Counted from the stretch's first letter, positions 52,782 to 61,899 are shown. The stretch is DNA of 64,000 nucleotides from G963665405 sp963665405 (GCA_963665405.2 CAXXUH010000004.1:62001-126000); one strand, 5' to 3'. Notes: generated by a model not told the origin, from the sequence alone. A program made the numbers and translations.

Positions 52782-53735
52782 TTAGACCCCCGCCGACCGC
52801 GCCTCCTCCGGCTGCACCAGCACAGCCTTGGCAAGGCGGAGCTTGAGCGAGGGCTCCTGGCCGTCGGTCTCGTTGCGGCGGGACCCGCTCACCTCGGCGA
52901 CCCCGTCCATCCCGGCGAGAATCGGCCTGAGGGCTATGGGAGCGCGCAGGCTCACCCAGATGCCGACGCCGTCCTTGTGGCTCCCGACCAGCTGAAGGAG
53001 CCTGAGGTCGGGTCTGCGGCGGAGGGTGTCCACGAACTGGACCACCTGCCGGACCGACTCGGTCGCCTCGATCCGCAGCTTTACCGTACCGCTGTACGTA
53101 TCTTCTACAGGGTCGTCGTCGACCGCAGGGTCCGGGCCGGCGACTTCAGCGGCCGGTACGAAGGCGGCCGGCTCCTCGGTGTCCCGTACGGGGAGCGACT
53201 CGCTGTCGGGCGACTCGAACACGGGCTCCTGTTCCGGCTGCTCATACACTACGGCCGACTCTTGCGCGACCTCTTGAATCGGCTCCTGCTCGGGGGCCGG
53301 CTGGCTGAAAGGCTCGCTCTCCTCGGACATGGTCTCCACGTCGAGGGAAGTGAGTTCCGGCGGAGGCACGAAAAGTTCATCTGGCTTACGCTCGAGTGAC
53401 TCGACACAGTCGGCGAGGGCGTCTTCGAGCACGCGGAAGACCTCCTGCTGAGTGTGGGCAGCGAGCTTGGAGCGCACCCGGTGGGTGATTGTGTCCTGCA
53501 CGTCGCCGGAGACCGCCTCGAACTCCCGGATGATCCCGTCGACGCGGGTGTAGTCGTAGCGCTTCGGGTCCTGAGCCGCCTTGCGCTCGAGCTGCATTCG
53601 CAGGAGAGCGCTGCACTGGATCACCATTCGCTGGACCATCACGGAGAGGCTGTCCTCGTCCTGAATGGCGTCGAAGGCTGTGCCCGCGAGCTCGGTCATG
53701 ACGGCGGAGTTACTGATACTCTGGTGGCTGTTCAT
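52782..53735 (-). CDS. Unknown helical protein with C-terminal alpha/beta domain (family A, member 2)
   Basis: 317 residues. Residues 15-130 are helical (LSVMVQRMVIQCSALLRMQL, AHTQQEVFRVLEDALADCVE), 130-215 a Glu/Pro-rich linker, and about 220-317 the same domain as the neighbour: VKLRIEATESVRQVVQFVDT, LRLLQLVGSHKDGVGIWVSL, ALRPILAGMDGVAEV. Soluble. First of the pilus run downstream of the LuxR-HTH protein. Confidence 0.7.
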   Translation of the reverse strand: MNSHQSISNSAVMTELAGTAFDAIQDEDSLSVMVQRMVIQCSALLRMQLERKAAQDPKRYDYTRVDGIIREFEAVSGDVQDTITHRVRSKLAAHTQQEVFRVLEDALADCVESLERKPDELFVPPPELTSLDVETMSEESEPFSQPAPEQEPIQEVAQESAVVYEQPEQEPVFESPDSESLPVRDTEEPAAFVPAAEVAGPDPAVDDDPVEDTYSGTVKLRIEATESVRQVVQFVDTLRRRPDLRLLQLVGSHKDGVGIWVSLRAPIALRPILAGMDGVAEVSGSRRNETDGQEPSLKLRLAKAVLVQPEEARSAGV

Positions 53736-53750
53736 AGCTGCTTCCTCGAT

Positions 53751-54077
53751 CTAGATTGCAAGCCAGCCGAGCCTGACGGCGGTCACGACGGCGTGAGTCC
53801 TGTCCGAGGCCCGGAGCTTGGTCATGATGAACGTTAGATGGTTCTTCACGGTCCTCTCACATATCCGCAGATGAGAGGCGATCCCCTTGTTCGAGAAGCC
53901 CTCCGCGACGAGGCTCAGGACCTGAAGCTCCCGATCCGTCAGATGCTCCACGTTGCGGGGCGTGTTGTCGGTGTCGCGAGGCCGGATGACCACCGCACCG
54001 TTAATGTGCAGGATGCTGAGCGGTGACTCGCCGATCTGGATGCTTCCCGAAGTGGGTGACAACATCGTTGTTACCAT
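53751..54077 (-). CDS. Stand-alone LuxR-type HTH regulator
   Basis: 108 residues: a short N-terminal tail, then LTDRELQVLSLVAEGFSNKG, IASHLRICERTVKNHLTFIM, TKLRASDRTHAVVTAVRLGW, a complete LuxR helix-turn-helix. There is no receiver domain. GGGAGGTA precedes ATG 54077. It starts the run that leads into the pilus genes, 15 bases before the next gene, so it may control them. Its regulator input could come from the kinase at 54404 only through another receiver. Confidence 0.88.
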   Translation of the reverse strand: MVTTMLSPTSGSIQIGESPLSILHINGAVVIRPRDTDNTPRNVEHLTDRELQVLSLVAEGFSNKGIASHLRICERTVKNHLTFIMTKLRASDRTHAVVTAVRLGWLAI

Positions 54078-54261
54078 GGGTACCTCCCTCTACTGATGCA
54101 CCCATCGTATACGGCGTCCATAACAGCCCCAGCCAAGAGTTGGCAGGAAACGGTAAAGGTGTGTTCAAGGACCGGAAGGACCTCGCAGCCGCCAGCCGGA
54201 CGAGGGGGAGAGCAGCCGGTGGAGTGAGAGAGCTCCGGTCCCGGTATCCAGGAGGATGATG

Positions 54262-54345
54262 AAAAGTGGGGCGCGCGCGGGCGCGAAGCCCCTCGGCCGG
54301 TCCGTCCGCGGAAGGACGAGGGTTTCCCTAAGATATGCTCTCCCG
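54262..54345 (+). repeat. Dispersed intergenic repeat, diverged copy
   Basis: GGGGCGCGCGCGGGCGCGAAG, CGAGGGTTTCCCTAAGATATG and CTCTCCCGCCTCTTCCTGGC follow the order of the repeat family. It is in the 54078-54403 gap, which otherwise has only the LuxR-HTH upstream region. Confidence 0.5.
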
Positions 54346-54403
54346 CCTCTTCCTGGCCGGGAAGGGGACTAGGGGGAAGGTCGAGGGGACTCTCGACACC
54401 CTG

Positions 54404-56611
54404 CTAGGGGGAGACCTCTACGGGGGACTCGGAGGCTGGAGCGCCGGAGGCGGGCGCGTTGGAGTCCGCCTCCTGGGAGGTCGCGATCTCTGCTTCGGGA
54501 AGGGGAGCGAACGTGGCCTTGAAGCTCCAGCGGGCTTCGTGATCGGGGCTCGGGTGTTGGTGAGGGAACCAGCCCGACAGCCGGGTCCCGCCTTCGGGCT
54601 GGTTTACGAGCGAGATCGAACCGCCCAGAGCTCCCAGCCGCTCCTCCAGTCCCAGGAGGCCGACGTGGCCTTCCTTCCGGCGGGTTTCGACCCGGTCGGG
54701 GTCGACTCCGTTGCCGTTGTCGATCACCTCGATCGTTGCGTTCTCCGGTCCGTAGTCGACGATCGCCCGCGCCTCCGTGGCGCCCGAATGCGCCAGCACG
54801 TTGTGCATGCCCTCCTGGATGAAGCGGTATATCACGAGCCCTACTTGCAGGGGCGGGTCCCACCGCGACGAGACTCCGCGGACCTCGATCGTGAAGTTCA
54901 CCTCGGTCTTGGCTACTCCGCTGCGATCGAGGTCCTGGTGGAGCGACTCGAGGGCCGCCAGGAGTCCGAGGTCCTGGAGCAGGGCGGGGAACACCCCGGT
55001 CATGATGCGCCGGAGGCTCTTCTCGGCTCGCCCGAGGTTGTTGACCACGTGGTCGAGCTGCTTTCGACTGAGTTCCGGCCGCGATTGCAGCGAGTCCCGT
55101 ACCAGGTTGAGCCGAACGACGGAGCCAACGAGCATCTGTATCGGATCGTCGTGGATCTCGGCGGCCAGGGACCGCCGCTCCTCGTCCCGAGCCTGGACCA
55201 TGTACCGCTGGATCTCCTGTATGTGGGCCATTCGCTCTTGCTGCTCGCGGTCGGCCTCCGAGAGTCGTATGCTCTCCAACAGCCGCGCTCCCTGCTGCCC
55301 GAGGGCCTGCAGGAACTCTATCTCCTGCCAGGAGTAGATGGCGTCGGCCGCCTTCGGACCCACGGCGAGAATCCCCTCGAGGGACCGGCGGCCGGGCAGC
55401 GGAATGTAGACTGCGGCATCCAGGGCGGCAAGGGACTCCCGGCTCTGAGAGGTCATCGTCTGGAACGGCGGCTCGACCATGAGGTCGCGGTGGAAGATGG
55501 GCGCGGGCCGGCTCACCTGCCACTGGATCAACGGGTGCATGACGGCCAGAGGCTCCGTCGGAGACTCCTCGTAGCCCTGCGAGGTGATAGGTCGAGCCTC
55601 GCCCTCCCGGATGAGCAGAACGACGCTGTGGCTGGGGTGGATGACCCGATGCAGAAGCTTGATTATCGTGCTGGCAACCTGGAGCGAATTCGCCTCGGTT
55701 TGTCCCGCTCCAAGCGTCAGGAGGGTCTGAATCTCGCCCCTGAGGTCCTTCTCCAGGCGGGCTCTCAGGAGCTCGTCGAGACGGCGCCAGGCGGGCTCGG
55801 CCGACAGAAGGACGATGAGGGAGGCGACTACAATGCTCCAGAGGGGGAGTCCCAGCCATATCAGGCCGGGGATGCCCGCCGCGAGCAGTGCGACGTTGGC
55901 GCCGCTCCGGATCAGGTAAGAGAACCTGTGCTGGAGCGCTACCTGAATGTCCAGGAGGTGATACCTCAGGATGGCGAAGCCCGCCAGGATGAAGAACAGT
56001 GAGTTGGTCCATGCGGTCGCCGGTGGCACGTCTAGGCCGAGTGCCGGCGCCACGTCGAGCAGGCTGCCTACGATCGACACTGCCCCGGCTATCAGGAGCA
56101 AGAGCAGCCGATTCTTCTCGGTGTACGACTGCGCCGACTTGAGGCCGCGATAGAGGCTCACGATGGTGAAGCTCATCAGCATGTAGACGGGCAGCGCCCA
56201 GGGTATCAGCCCGAGCCCCCAGACGGCGGTGTTGCCGTAGCTGGCGACCTCGACCTGCTCCACCAGATAGGGCGTCGGGATGCTCGCCAGGCTCGCCAGG
56301 AGGTGGACCGCGGCTATCACGGTGACCCATCCAGGCCAGGGGGCCCTGACCATGACCCTGGTGAAGAAGTAGAAGGAGATCACCGTGAGGCTCACGGCGG
56401 CGGGAGCGAGGCGCTCCCATCGGAGGGCCCACTCCAGGTCGGCTGAGCCGCGAAGGCCGAAGACGGCAAGGCCCCACAGCATCTGGCCGACTATGAAGAG
56501 CGCGAACCAACGGACCGGTGCACTCGAGAAGCCGCCCTTAAAGACAACCAGCGCCAACACGCATGTTGCGAGCGACGCCTGGATGAGTGGGGCGATCTCG
56601 TGTGTAGTCAT
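54404..56611 (-). CDS. 7TM-GAF sensor histidine kinase (HisKA_3), second copy
   Basis: 735 residues with the same layout as 39411: about seven membrane segments (1-225), GAF-like (about 305-450), HisKA_3 with DEERRSLAAEIHDDPIQMLV (phosphoacceptor), and HATPase with FIQEGMHNVLAHSGATEA, EVIDNGNGVD, HVGLLGLEERLGALGGS. An acidic Ala/Ser-rich tail follows. Next to it are the LuxR HTH protein and the GH3-like gene. No adjacent receiver gene, so its partner is uncertain. Confidence 0.9.
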   Translation of the reverse strand: MTTHEIAPLIQASLATCVLALVVFKGGFSSAPVRWFALFIVGQMLWGLAVFGLRGSADLEWALRWERLAPAAVSLTVISFYFFTRVMVRAPWPGWVTVIAAVHLLASLASIPTPYLVEQVEVASYGNTAVWGLGLIPWALPVYMLMSFTIVSLYRGLKSAQSYTEKNRLLLLLIAGAVSIVGSLLDVAPALGLDVPPATAWTNSLFFILAGFAILRYHLLDIQVALQHRFSYLIRSGANVALLAAGIPGLIWLGLPLWSIVVASLIVLLSAEPAWRRLDELLRARLEKDLRGEIQTLLTLGAGQTEANSLQVASTIIKLLHRVIHPSHSVVLLIREGEARPITSQGYEESPTEPLAVMHPLIQWQVSRPAPIFHRDLMVEPPFQTMTSQSRESLAALDAAVYIPLPGRRSLEGILAVGPKAADAIYSWQEIEFLQALGQQGARLLESIRLSEADREQQERMAHIQEIQRYMVQARDEERRSLAAEIHDDPIQMLVGSVVRLNLVRDSLQSRPELSRKQLDHVVNNLGRAEKSLRRIMTGVFPALLQDLGLLAALESLHQDLDRSGVAKTEVNFTIEVRGVSSRWDPPLQVGLVIYRFIQEGMHNVLAHSGATEARAIVDYGPENATIEVIDNGNGVDPDRVETRRKEGHVGLLGLEERLGALGGSISLVNQPEGGTRLSGWFPHQHPSPDHEARWSFKATFAPLPEAEIATSQEADSNAPASGAPASESPVEVSP

Positions 56612-56675
56612 GGGCCAGCCCTACGCGGAACGCTACCCCTGAACGCCGATGGCTCCAAGGAAGTCAGTCGCGGTC

Positions 56676-58196
56676 TCAAGCACCCCCGCTCCGATGGGCG
56701 GCGACAGGGGTCTCGTCGGCGGTGACGGCGTTTTCGTCGACCTCAAAGGTGGGAGCCGGGGCCGTGACGACGTCGGACTTGGCGGCCGTTACACGAAGGA
56801 GCCGCGCTCCCATCGTGTAGCAGGCCTCGCGGTAGTGAGGGTCCACCACGCCCAGCGCGCGGTGAATCTTGCGGCGCAGCTCGGGTACGCGCTCCGGATC
56901 GGCGTTGACATGAACGTGCAGGATCGGCCGGTCCCCCTCGTACTCTTTGGAGGCGGACCAGTCGCGCTCCCTGAACCCGACAATCTCCAGGGCTTCGGTC
57001 AGCGTTGCCGTGTCGATGCGGGCGATGCTTCCCAGATCGATGATGTCGTCGGCGCGCTCGTGGAACTCGAAGAGCGGCAGGCCGTGCTCGTTGTGCCCGA
57101 TGACTCGGAGGAGGTCGCCCTGCCGCATGCGCGTGAACGGCATGCCGTAGAAGCTTGTGATTACCGGCTCATAGAGCCGTCCTTCCTCTAGCTCGTTTAT
57201 GAGAACGGTGGATTTGCCCTCACCGTCGATCCCGTCGGGAAGGAACTCGAGGAAGACGCTCGCGGGCAGGGGTATGAGCCCGTCGCGTCGCCAATCTTGC
57301 ATGGCGATTATGCCGGCCTCGCTGGATGCGTACATCTGCAGCACCGGGGCGCCCCACTGATCCTCGAGAGCGGGGGCAAGCCTGGCGGTGTCGGCCCCCC
57401 AGGTGATGATGGACTTCGGGGCGAGGAGCGACTTCGGCTCCCACGGCCGGCTACGGCCGGGCCGCAGCTTCTTGAAGGCCCACTTCAAAGCGGCGATAGG
57501 GCCGGCCTCACGCAGCATCCGTCCGAAGCTGGCGTTGGTCATCATCTTGTCGAACTCGCGCCTGGCCAGCAGCAGGCTGCTCGCCATGCCTATGACCGAG
57601 TCCACACCGGGCTCGAGGCTCCTCATCAGGCCGGCCTGAATCTTCTGCGGCATCGTGAGATCGCCGTCGGACTCGCGCGGCGCCAGGCGAGAGCTGACCA
57701 CGTTCCGCTCGATGACGCCCGTCTGCAGCCATGCGGATGCGAAGGGCGCGTCAGGTATGACCGGCAGGACCCGAAAGTCCTGGTTCACCCGGACGTCGCC
57801 CTGGTGCCGGGCCACGGACATCATCATGGCGGCGATAGCGTGGCGGCACTGTGCGTCGAAGAATCTGCGCACCCAGGGGACCTTCTTCCAAGACCCGTGG
57901 GTCCAGGATGTCTGGACCAGGCAATGAGCGTCGGTGCCCAGACCGTTGAGGCTCTCCGGCTCCAGCGCGCCAACGTAGCTCTTCCAGGTGTGCAGAGGCA
58001 CGACGCGCCGGTACTCTTCTATCGTCCTCGGTGGCCGAGTGCCGACGAACTGGGTGAACCAGCGATTGTTTGCCACGACGTCCAGCTGCTCCAGCAAGAG
58101 AGCGTTCTGGATGTCCATGAACTGCTGTATAGGCAGCTCGACGACGGCACAGTACTCTCGCCAGGTGCGTTTTTCGTCCGCGTTAATGAATTCCAT
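56676..58196 (-). CDS. GH3-like acyl-adenylate-forming enzyme
   Basis: 506 residues. TSWTHGSWKKVPWVRRF stands at the ATP P-loop of ANL enzymes (usual SSGTTG-x-K), IITWGADTARL and LQMYASSEAGIIAM at the adenine motif, and MRQGDLLRVIGHNEHGLPLF with FHERADDIIDLGSIARIDT at the hinge. The layout is closest to the GH3 family, which adenylates carboxylic acids and links them to amino acids. The P-loop lacks the usual SSG, so activity needs caution. 93 bases separate it from the ThiF-like gene upstream. Confidence 0.72.
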   Translation of the reverse strand: MEFINADEKRTWREYCAVVELPIQQFMDIQNALLLEQLDVVANNRWFTQFVGTRPPRTIEEYRRVVPLHTWKSYVGALEPESLNGLGTDAHCLVQTSWTHGSWKKVPWVRRFFDAQCRHAIAAMMMSVARHQGDVRVNQDFRVLPVIPDAPFASAWLQTGVIERNVVSSRLAPRESDGDLTMPQKIQAGLMRSLEPGVDSVIGMASSLLLARREFDKMMTNASFGRMLREAGPIAALKWAFKKLRPGRSRPWEPKSLLAPKSIITWGADTARLAPALEDQWGAPVLQMYASSEAGIIAMQDWRRDGLIPLPASVFLEFLPDGIDGEGKSTVLINELEEGRLYEPVITSFYGMPFTRMRQGDLLRVIGHNEHGLPLFEFHERADDIIDLGSIARIDTATLTEALEIVGFRERDWSASKEYEGDRPILHVHVNADPERVPELRRKIHRALGVVDPHYREACYTMGARLLRVTAAKSDVVTAPAPTFEVDENAVTADETPVAAHRSGGA

Positions 58197-58289
58197 CTAA
58201 TACCTCTGGACAGGAGCGTAGCCTGATTGCACTCCCGGCGCGACGGACCAAAGTCCTATTGGGGACGGGAATTAGGTACGGTGACTCGG

Positions 58290-59084
58290 TCAAGCTGTGG
58301 AGACCGCCGGAAGACCCGGCCACGTCAGTACGGATGGCTCGCGGGTATCCAGTCCGATCACCTCCGGGACGAGTGCAGGGGTCGTCCCGATGCCGACCTT
58401 GATCATGTTCTCCACCACCAGGGAGGCGGTGATGGAGGCGGCGATGCCGAGCTGTGGGGGCGCGACGCCGTCCTGCTGCACACGAGCCGCGACCCAGGCG
58501 AACTGCCAAATATATTGAGGAAGCGAGGGTGCCAGGCGCTGCACGATCCGCACGAAGAGGCCAGACCCGTTGTCGGAACCGACCAGCTCCTCCATCGACG
58601 GGGACTCCGGCCCGAAGGCCAGCAGCAGTCCGCCGAAGGCTACATTGAGTGGGAACAGGGTGATCTTGCCTTGGCGTCGAGCCGACTCCAGCAGGGAGTC
58701 GAGCGCGGGTCCGGGGTCGACCATGTTGACTACCAGGCCGGAGCGTTCGACAATGGCGTCGGCGTCCTCGGCCTGCAGGAATCGCGGCACCACCTCGACC
58801 TCGGCATCCGGGTTCACCTCCCGGATGAGCCTAGAGGTGGCTTCTGCCTTGTTCTGTCCCAGATGCTCGACGCGAAACGCCTGCCGGTTGAGATTGCTCG
58901 CCTCTACCAGGTCGCCGTCCGCGGCGATGAAGTGCTGGAACCCGGTGCGCGCAGCCAGTACGGCGACGTTGCTCCCGAGTCCGCATCCGGCCAGCAGTAC
59001 CGTGGTACTGCCGATGAGGTCCTGCTCCTTCTCGGACAGGAATCCCCAGTTCTGACGAGTAAGCTGTGACTGAGCTAGTGCCAT
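58290..59084 (-). CDS. ThiF/MoeB/E1-like adenylyltransferase
   Basis: 264 residues. VLLAGCGLGSNVAVLAARTG is the nucleotide loop (GxGxxG), AADGDLVEASNLNRQAF the ATP/Mg block (D...N..RQ), GQNKAEATSRLIREVNPDAE follows, and VVNMVDPGPALDSLLESARR replaces the usual CxDN. No CxxC zinc site and no obvious catalytic cysteine is seen, so it may be an adenylating E1-like enzyme for a small molecule. ATG 59084 follows CGGAGG. Same strand as and upstream of the GH3-like gene. Confidence 0.85.
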   Translation of the reverse strand: MALAQSQLTRQNWGFLSEKEQDLIGSTTVLLAGCGLGSNVAVLAARTGFQHFIAADGDLVEASNLNRQAFRVEHLGQNKAEATSRLIREVNPDAEVEVVPRFLQAEDADAIVERSGLVVNMVDPGPALDSLLESARRQGKITLFPLNVAFGGLLLAFGPESPSMEELVGSDNGSGLFVRIVQRLAPSLPQYIWQFAWVAARVQQDGVAPPQLGIAASITASLVVENMIKVGIGTTPALVPEVIGLDTREPSVLTWPGLPAVSTA

Positions 59085-59500
59085 GTGACATGCCTCCGCC
59101 CATAGACCGTACTGGAGCGAGTCCCATCTGACATCGGCCTAGGGTCCTACCCTCGACCCCACTTAAGTCCCCCTGCGCCGGATTCGCCGTGGATCCCCAG
59201 GCCGTTTTGACCGGGCGCAACGCGACTCTTATCGAAATCCTGCCTGGTATGGTACGGGCCCTTGTTAAGCGGCCGGTTCAGAAGGTTAGGATCTGGTAAG
59301 AACCGTCAAAGAACCGGGTAAGAGGTACCCTCGGCGGCAAAACCCCTGAAAGGGCTAGCCCGCTCGGGTAGAAGGACGGCTAAACAGATAGCTAAACAAC
59401 GGCAAAAAAAACTAAGATCGCCGGAGTCAGGAGTCAGGAGTCAGGAGTCAGCGGTCGCGGACGGGTTGGCCCGGAGCGCAGGGGTGGCGGGCGTTGGCCG
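59085..59500. other. Non-coding gap between ThiF-like and regulator genes
   Basis: 416 bases without a supported gene. Features: repeated GCTAAACA near 59380 and 59392, GGTAAGA twice near 59300, and a 7-base x 4 tandem repeat. The segment 59340-59370 (GGCGGCAAAACCCCTGAAAG) resembles a riboswitch start but does not complete a known fold. Confidence 0.4.
59423..59450 (+). repeat. Tandem heptamer GGAGTCA x 4
   Basis: Four perfect consecutive copies of GGAGTCA. Confidence 0.95.
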
Positions 59501-59869
59501 CTAGTCGACCAGCCGCTGGACCTGCTCGAGGCTGAAGGTGGCCTTGGGAATGACCACCTGGATCTGCGCCTCTTTAGCGAATCGGCTCAGCACCTCTTCG
59601 GTGTGGGCCGTGACCATGGCGATGGTAACGTCTGGGCGGCGATCCTTTATGCGCTTGGCGGTCTCCAGGCCGTCGATGCCGGGCAGCCGGAAATCTACGA
59701 GAACCAGGTCCGGGGCGGCCTCTTCGAGGTTCGCGACCGCGTCCTCGCCGGTTCCCGCAGCGTGGACCATGGAGAACCTGGGGTCGAGGGACAGCACCAG
59801 CTGCACCAGGTCCTGAAAGGACGGCTCGTCCTCCACGATCATGACACGCACCTGGGATTTGTTGGACAT
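59501..59869 (-). CDS. Single-domain response regulator
   Basis: 122 residues from ATG 59869. VRVMIVEDEPSFQDL, LVLVDFRLPGIDGLET (phospho-aspartate), IAMVTAHTEEV and VVIPKATFSLEQVQRL (lysine). Receiver only. ATG 59908 with a poor ribosome site is possible. No kinase is adjacent; the OmpR-type regulator lies upstream on the same strand. Confidence 0.85.
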   Translation of the reverse strand: MSNKSQVRVMIVEDEPSFQDLVQLVLSLDPRFSMVHAAGTGEDAVANLEEAAPDLVLVDFRLPGIDGLETAKRIKDRRPDVTIAMVTAHTEEVLSRFAKEAQIQVVIPKATFSLEQVQRLVD

Positions 59870-59929
59870 TGGGGGATCACCCGTCTGGCGCAGCGCTATA
59901 TCGACCATCTCACCCTAACGGTAGAATAG

Positions 59930-59975
59930 GGATATAGGGCGCAATGGTAAACACAATAAAGAACTGGTAAAGATT
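59930..59975 (-). promoter_or_regulatory. Predicted promoter with TTTA boxes upstream of the receiver gene
   Basis: On the minus strand TTTACC and TATTCT are spaced 17 bases. TAAA (plus strand) recurs at 59948, 59957 and 59968, about one helix turn apart, overlapping the -35 box, as an activator site would. Confidence 0.4.
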
Positions 59976-60027
59976 CGAACGCGAGGGGACGGAGGTTTGC
60001 GAGGACGCGGTGGGGCTGCGAGCGGAG

Positions 60028-60765
60028 CTAGGCGGTCCCGCTTCCCTGGTTGATGGCCGCCACGCCGGACGTGACCTGAGGCATGAACTTGTAGCCGATG
60101 CCGTAGACGTTGGCGATGTACTTGGGGTTCTCGGCCGAGTCTCCCAGCTTCGAGCGCAGGTGCTGCACGTGGACCTTTATCAGCCGGCTGTCGGCGTCGG
60201 CGGGCTCGGCCACCTGGAGGATGTTGGAGGCCAGGGACTCGTAGCTGACCACCCGTGTTGCGTTTCGTACCAGCCGTTCGAGCAGGGAGAGCTCGGTCCG
60301 GGTCAGGCTGACGGGCTGTCCCGCCCTGTAGACCTCGGCGGCACCGAAGTCCATTAGGAGGTCTCCCGCTTGCAGCGGTCTCGACGAGGAGCGCATCCTG
60401 CCGTGGGCCCTGCGGAAGATCGCCTGGATGCGCCCCATCAGCTCCACGTGGCTGAACGGCTTCACCACATAGTCGTCGGCGCCCTCCTCGAGGAACCGGG
60501 CGATCTCGACGTCCTGGCCCCGAGCCGTGAGCATCACTACGGGAACGTCCGAGAAGCCTCTAAGTGATCGCAGGACCTCGAGGCCGTTCATATCGGGGAG
60601 GCCGATGTCCAGGATCACCAGGTCGGGGCCAGCCTCTTCGACTAGCTCCAGACCCCGTCTCCCCTCGCTCGAGCTCAGCACATCGGCCTGGGGCCAGCGC
60701 AGGTTCAGGCACAGCGAGACAGCGTCTATGATCTCCTGGCTGTCGTCTATGACCAAGAACTTCAT
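60028..60765 (-). CDS. OmpR/PhoB-family response regulator
   Basis: 245 residues. FLVIDDSQEI, LVILDIGLPDMNGLE (phospho-aspartate), VVMLTARGQD, DYVVKPFSHVELMGRI (lysine), then a winged helix: VSLTRTELSLLERLVRNATR, VHVQHLRSKLGDSAENPKYI, ANVYGIGYKF. An almost identical, frameshifted copy lies in opposite orientation at 61900-62674. Confidence 0.93.
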   Translation of the reverse strand: MKFLVIDDSQEIIDAVSLCLNLRWPQADVLSSSEGRRGLELVEEAGPDLVILDIGLPDMNGLEVLRSLRGFSDVPVVMLTARGQDVEIARFLEEGADDYVVKPFSHVELMGRIQAIFRRAHGRMRSSSRPLQAGDLLMDFGAAEVYRAGQPVSLTRTELSLLERLVRNATRVVSYESLASNILQVAEPADADSRLIKVHVQHLRSKLGDSAENPKYIANVYGIGYKFMPQVTSGVAAINQGSGTA

Positions 60766-61045
60766 CGCTGTCTCCAGTCTTCTCGACCCGGGCCAATTCG
60801 GCTGAGCCGCTGAGCGTTAGCCCGGCAGGTAGATCGGCACTGTCTCATGAACAATGATATCACAGGCTTTCGATGGGGCCCGACACAGTGGTGCCACCAG
60901 TTGTTGCGGATATTTCGTTGGTGAATCCATCAGACGGTGGGGTGATTCGGAGTGCATGGCGGCGTTTGGGGGGACGAAGCTGATCGACCGTGGACGGGTG
61001 CGGAGGCAGCCAGCGTGGAGCCAGGAGATGCGCCCGGCGGGCCGC
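60766..61045. other. Non-coding gap
   Basis: 280 bases; no gene is supported. Nothing notable beyond GATATC near 60858. Confidence 0.3.
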
Positions 61046-61372
61046 CTATGTCTCGATGGATTCGCCGGTTCCGAGGGCCGCCGAAAGCGTCGGGATTGGC
61101 TTGAGACGGTTCTTGGGGACCTGCTCGCCGGCTCCGATCGTCAGAAAGCTGCCGGACTCTTCCGGGTTGTGGACCGCCAGCTCCAGCGTCGGCTCACCCT
61201 GTGCCACCGAGTCGCCCACGTTTATAAGATAGATGGTGGAGCCGTCGTCGGACGCCGCTACGGCGACCGCATATACCGCGCGGCCGTCTGCATCCAGCAG
61301 GTCGGATGGCGCAAGGACCGGATCCAGGTCCTCGGCATCGATGCTGTCGGTAGCTGTCGTTTCGGTTTCCAT
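61046..61372 (-). CDS. Hypothetical small protein
   Basis: 108 residues from ATG 61372 (ATG 61402 also possible). Beta-rich: VYAVAVAASDDGSTIYLINV, GDSVAQGEPTLELAVHNPEE. Acidic start, soluble, no family recognised. It lies between the two inverted regulator copies. No strong ribosome site, so the gene call is moderate. Confidence 0.45.
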   Translation of the reverse strand: METETTATDSIDAEDLDPVLAPSDLLDADGRAVYAVAVAASDDGSTIYLINVGDSVAQGEPTLELAVHNPEESGSFLTIGAGEQVPKNRLKPIPTLSAALGTGESIET

Positions 61373-61899
61373 TCTTGTGCCCCGAAATAGGTGGGTCGTC
61401 ATGACTTTGCGACGAACACGGTGCTGCCACCGGTGCTTCGACAGTCTCGGAGGCCACCACCGGGCGGGCGTCATCCCTGTCTCATAGCCGGCGGTACCGT
61501 GAGTGCACGGACCTGGACAGGGCCACCCAGTAAGAAATTCTACGTCGAGAAGGCCCGCACTGAATCGACCCAAACGCCTGAGCCGCATGGGACTTTGGTA
61601 CAGGTCTTTACGGAATCGGCCCCGGACGTTAACCGCTGGTTTATCTTCTTGTCCGCAAAGTAAGTGAAGGTTTGCTACAGATGTTAGCGAGCGTCTCGTT
61701 CACCGAAATGGGACCTAAGGGTCATGCCCGGTGGTACCAAATGGGGATGTGACCCAAACTCGGAGTGTATACCATCACGACTGGATGGCCCGCCCTAGGC
61801 GTCATCGCCGGGGATTGTGCGGGGTAATTCACAGACTATCGATTCGGTGTTGGCTACTAGTTCCTCGCGGACGGCGCGACACGTGACGGAGAGAGACCG
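61373..61899. other. Non-coding gap upstream of the second OmpR copy
   Basis: 527 bases with no supported gene. GTTAACCGCTGGTTTAT near 61628 and the GTGAAGG...ATGGGGATGT region hold TTAA/TTTA elements like those near 59948. Nothing else is seen. Confidence 0.35.

Noticed and set aside
54369..56510. Long alternative frame opposite to the codon phase of the second kinase
   Set aside because: Out-of-phase reading of a GC-rich kinase gene; no domains.
59330..59400. Cyclic-di-GMP riboswitch-like start (GGCAAAACCCC-TGAAAG)
   Set aside because: The GACGCAAAGCC-like core and the second stem are absent, and there is no suitable gene downstream on that strand.
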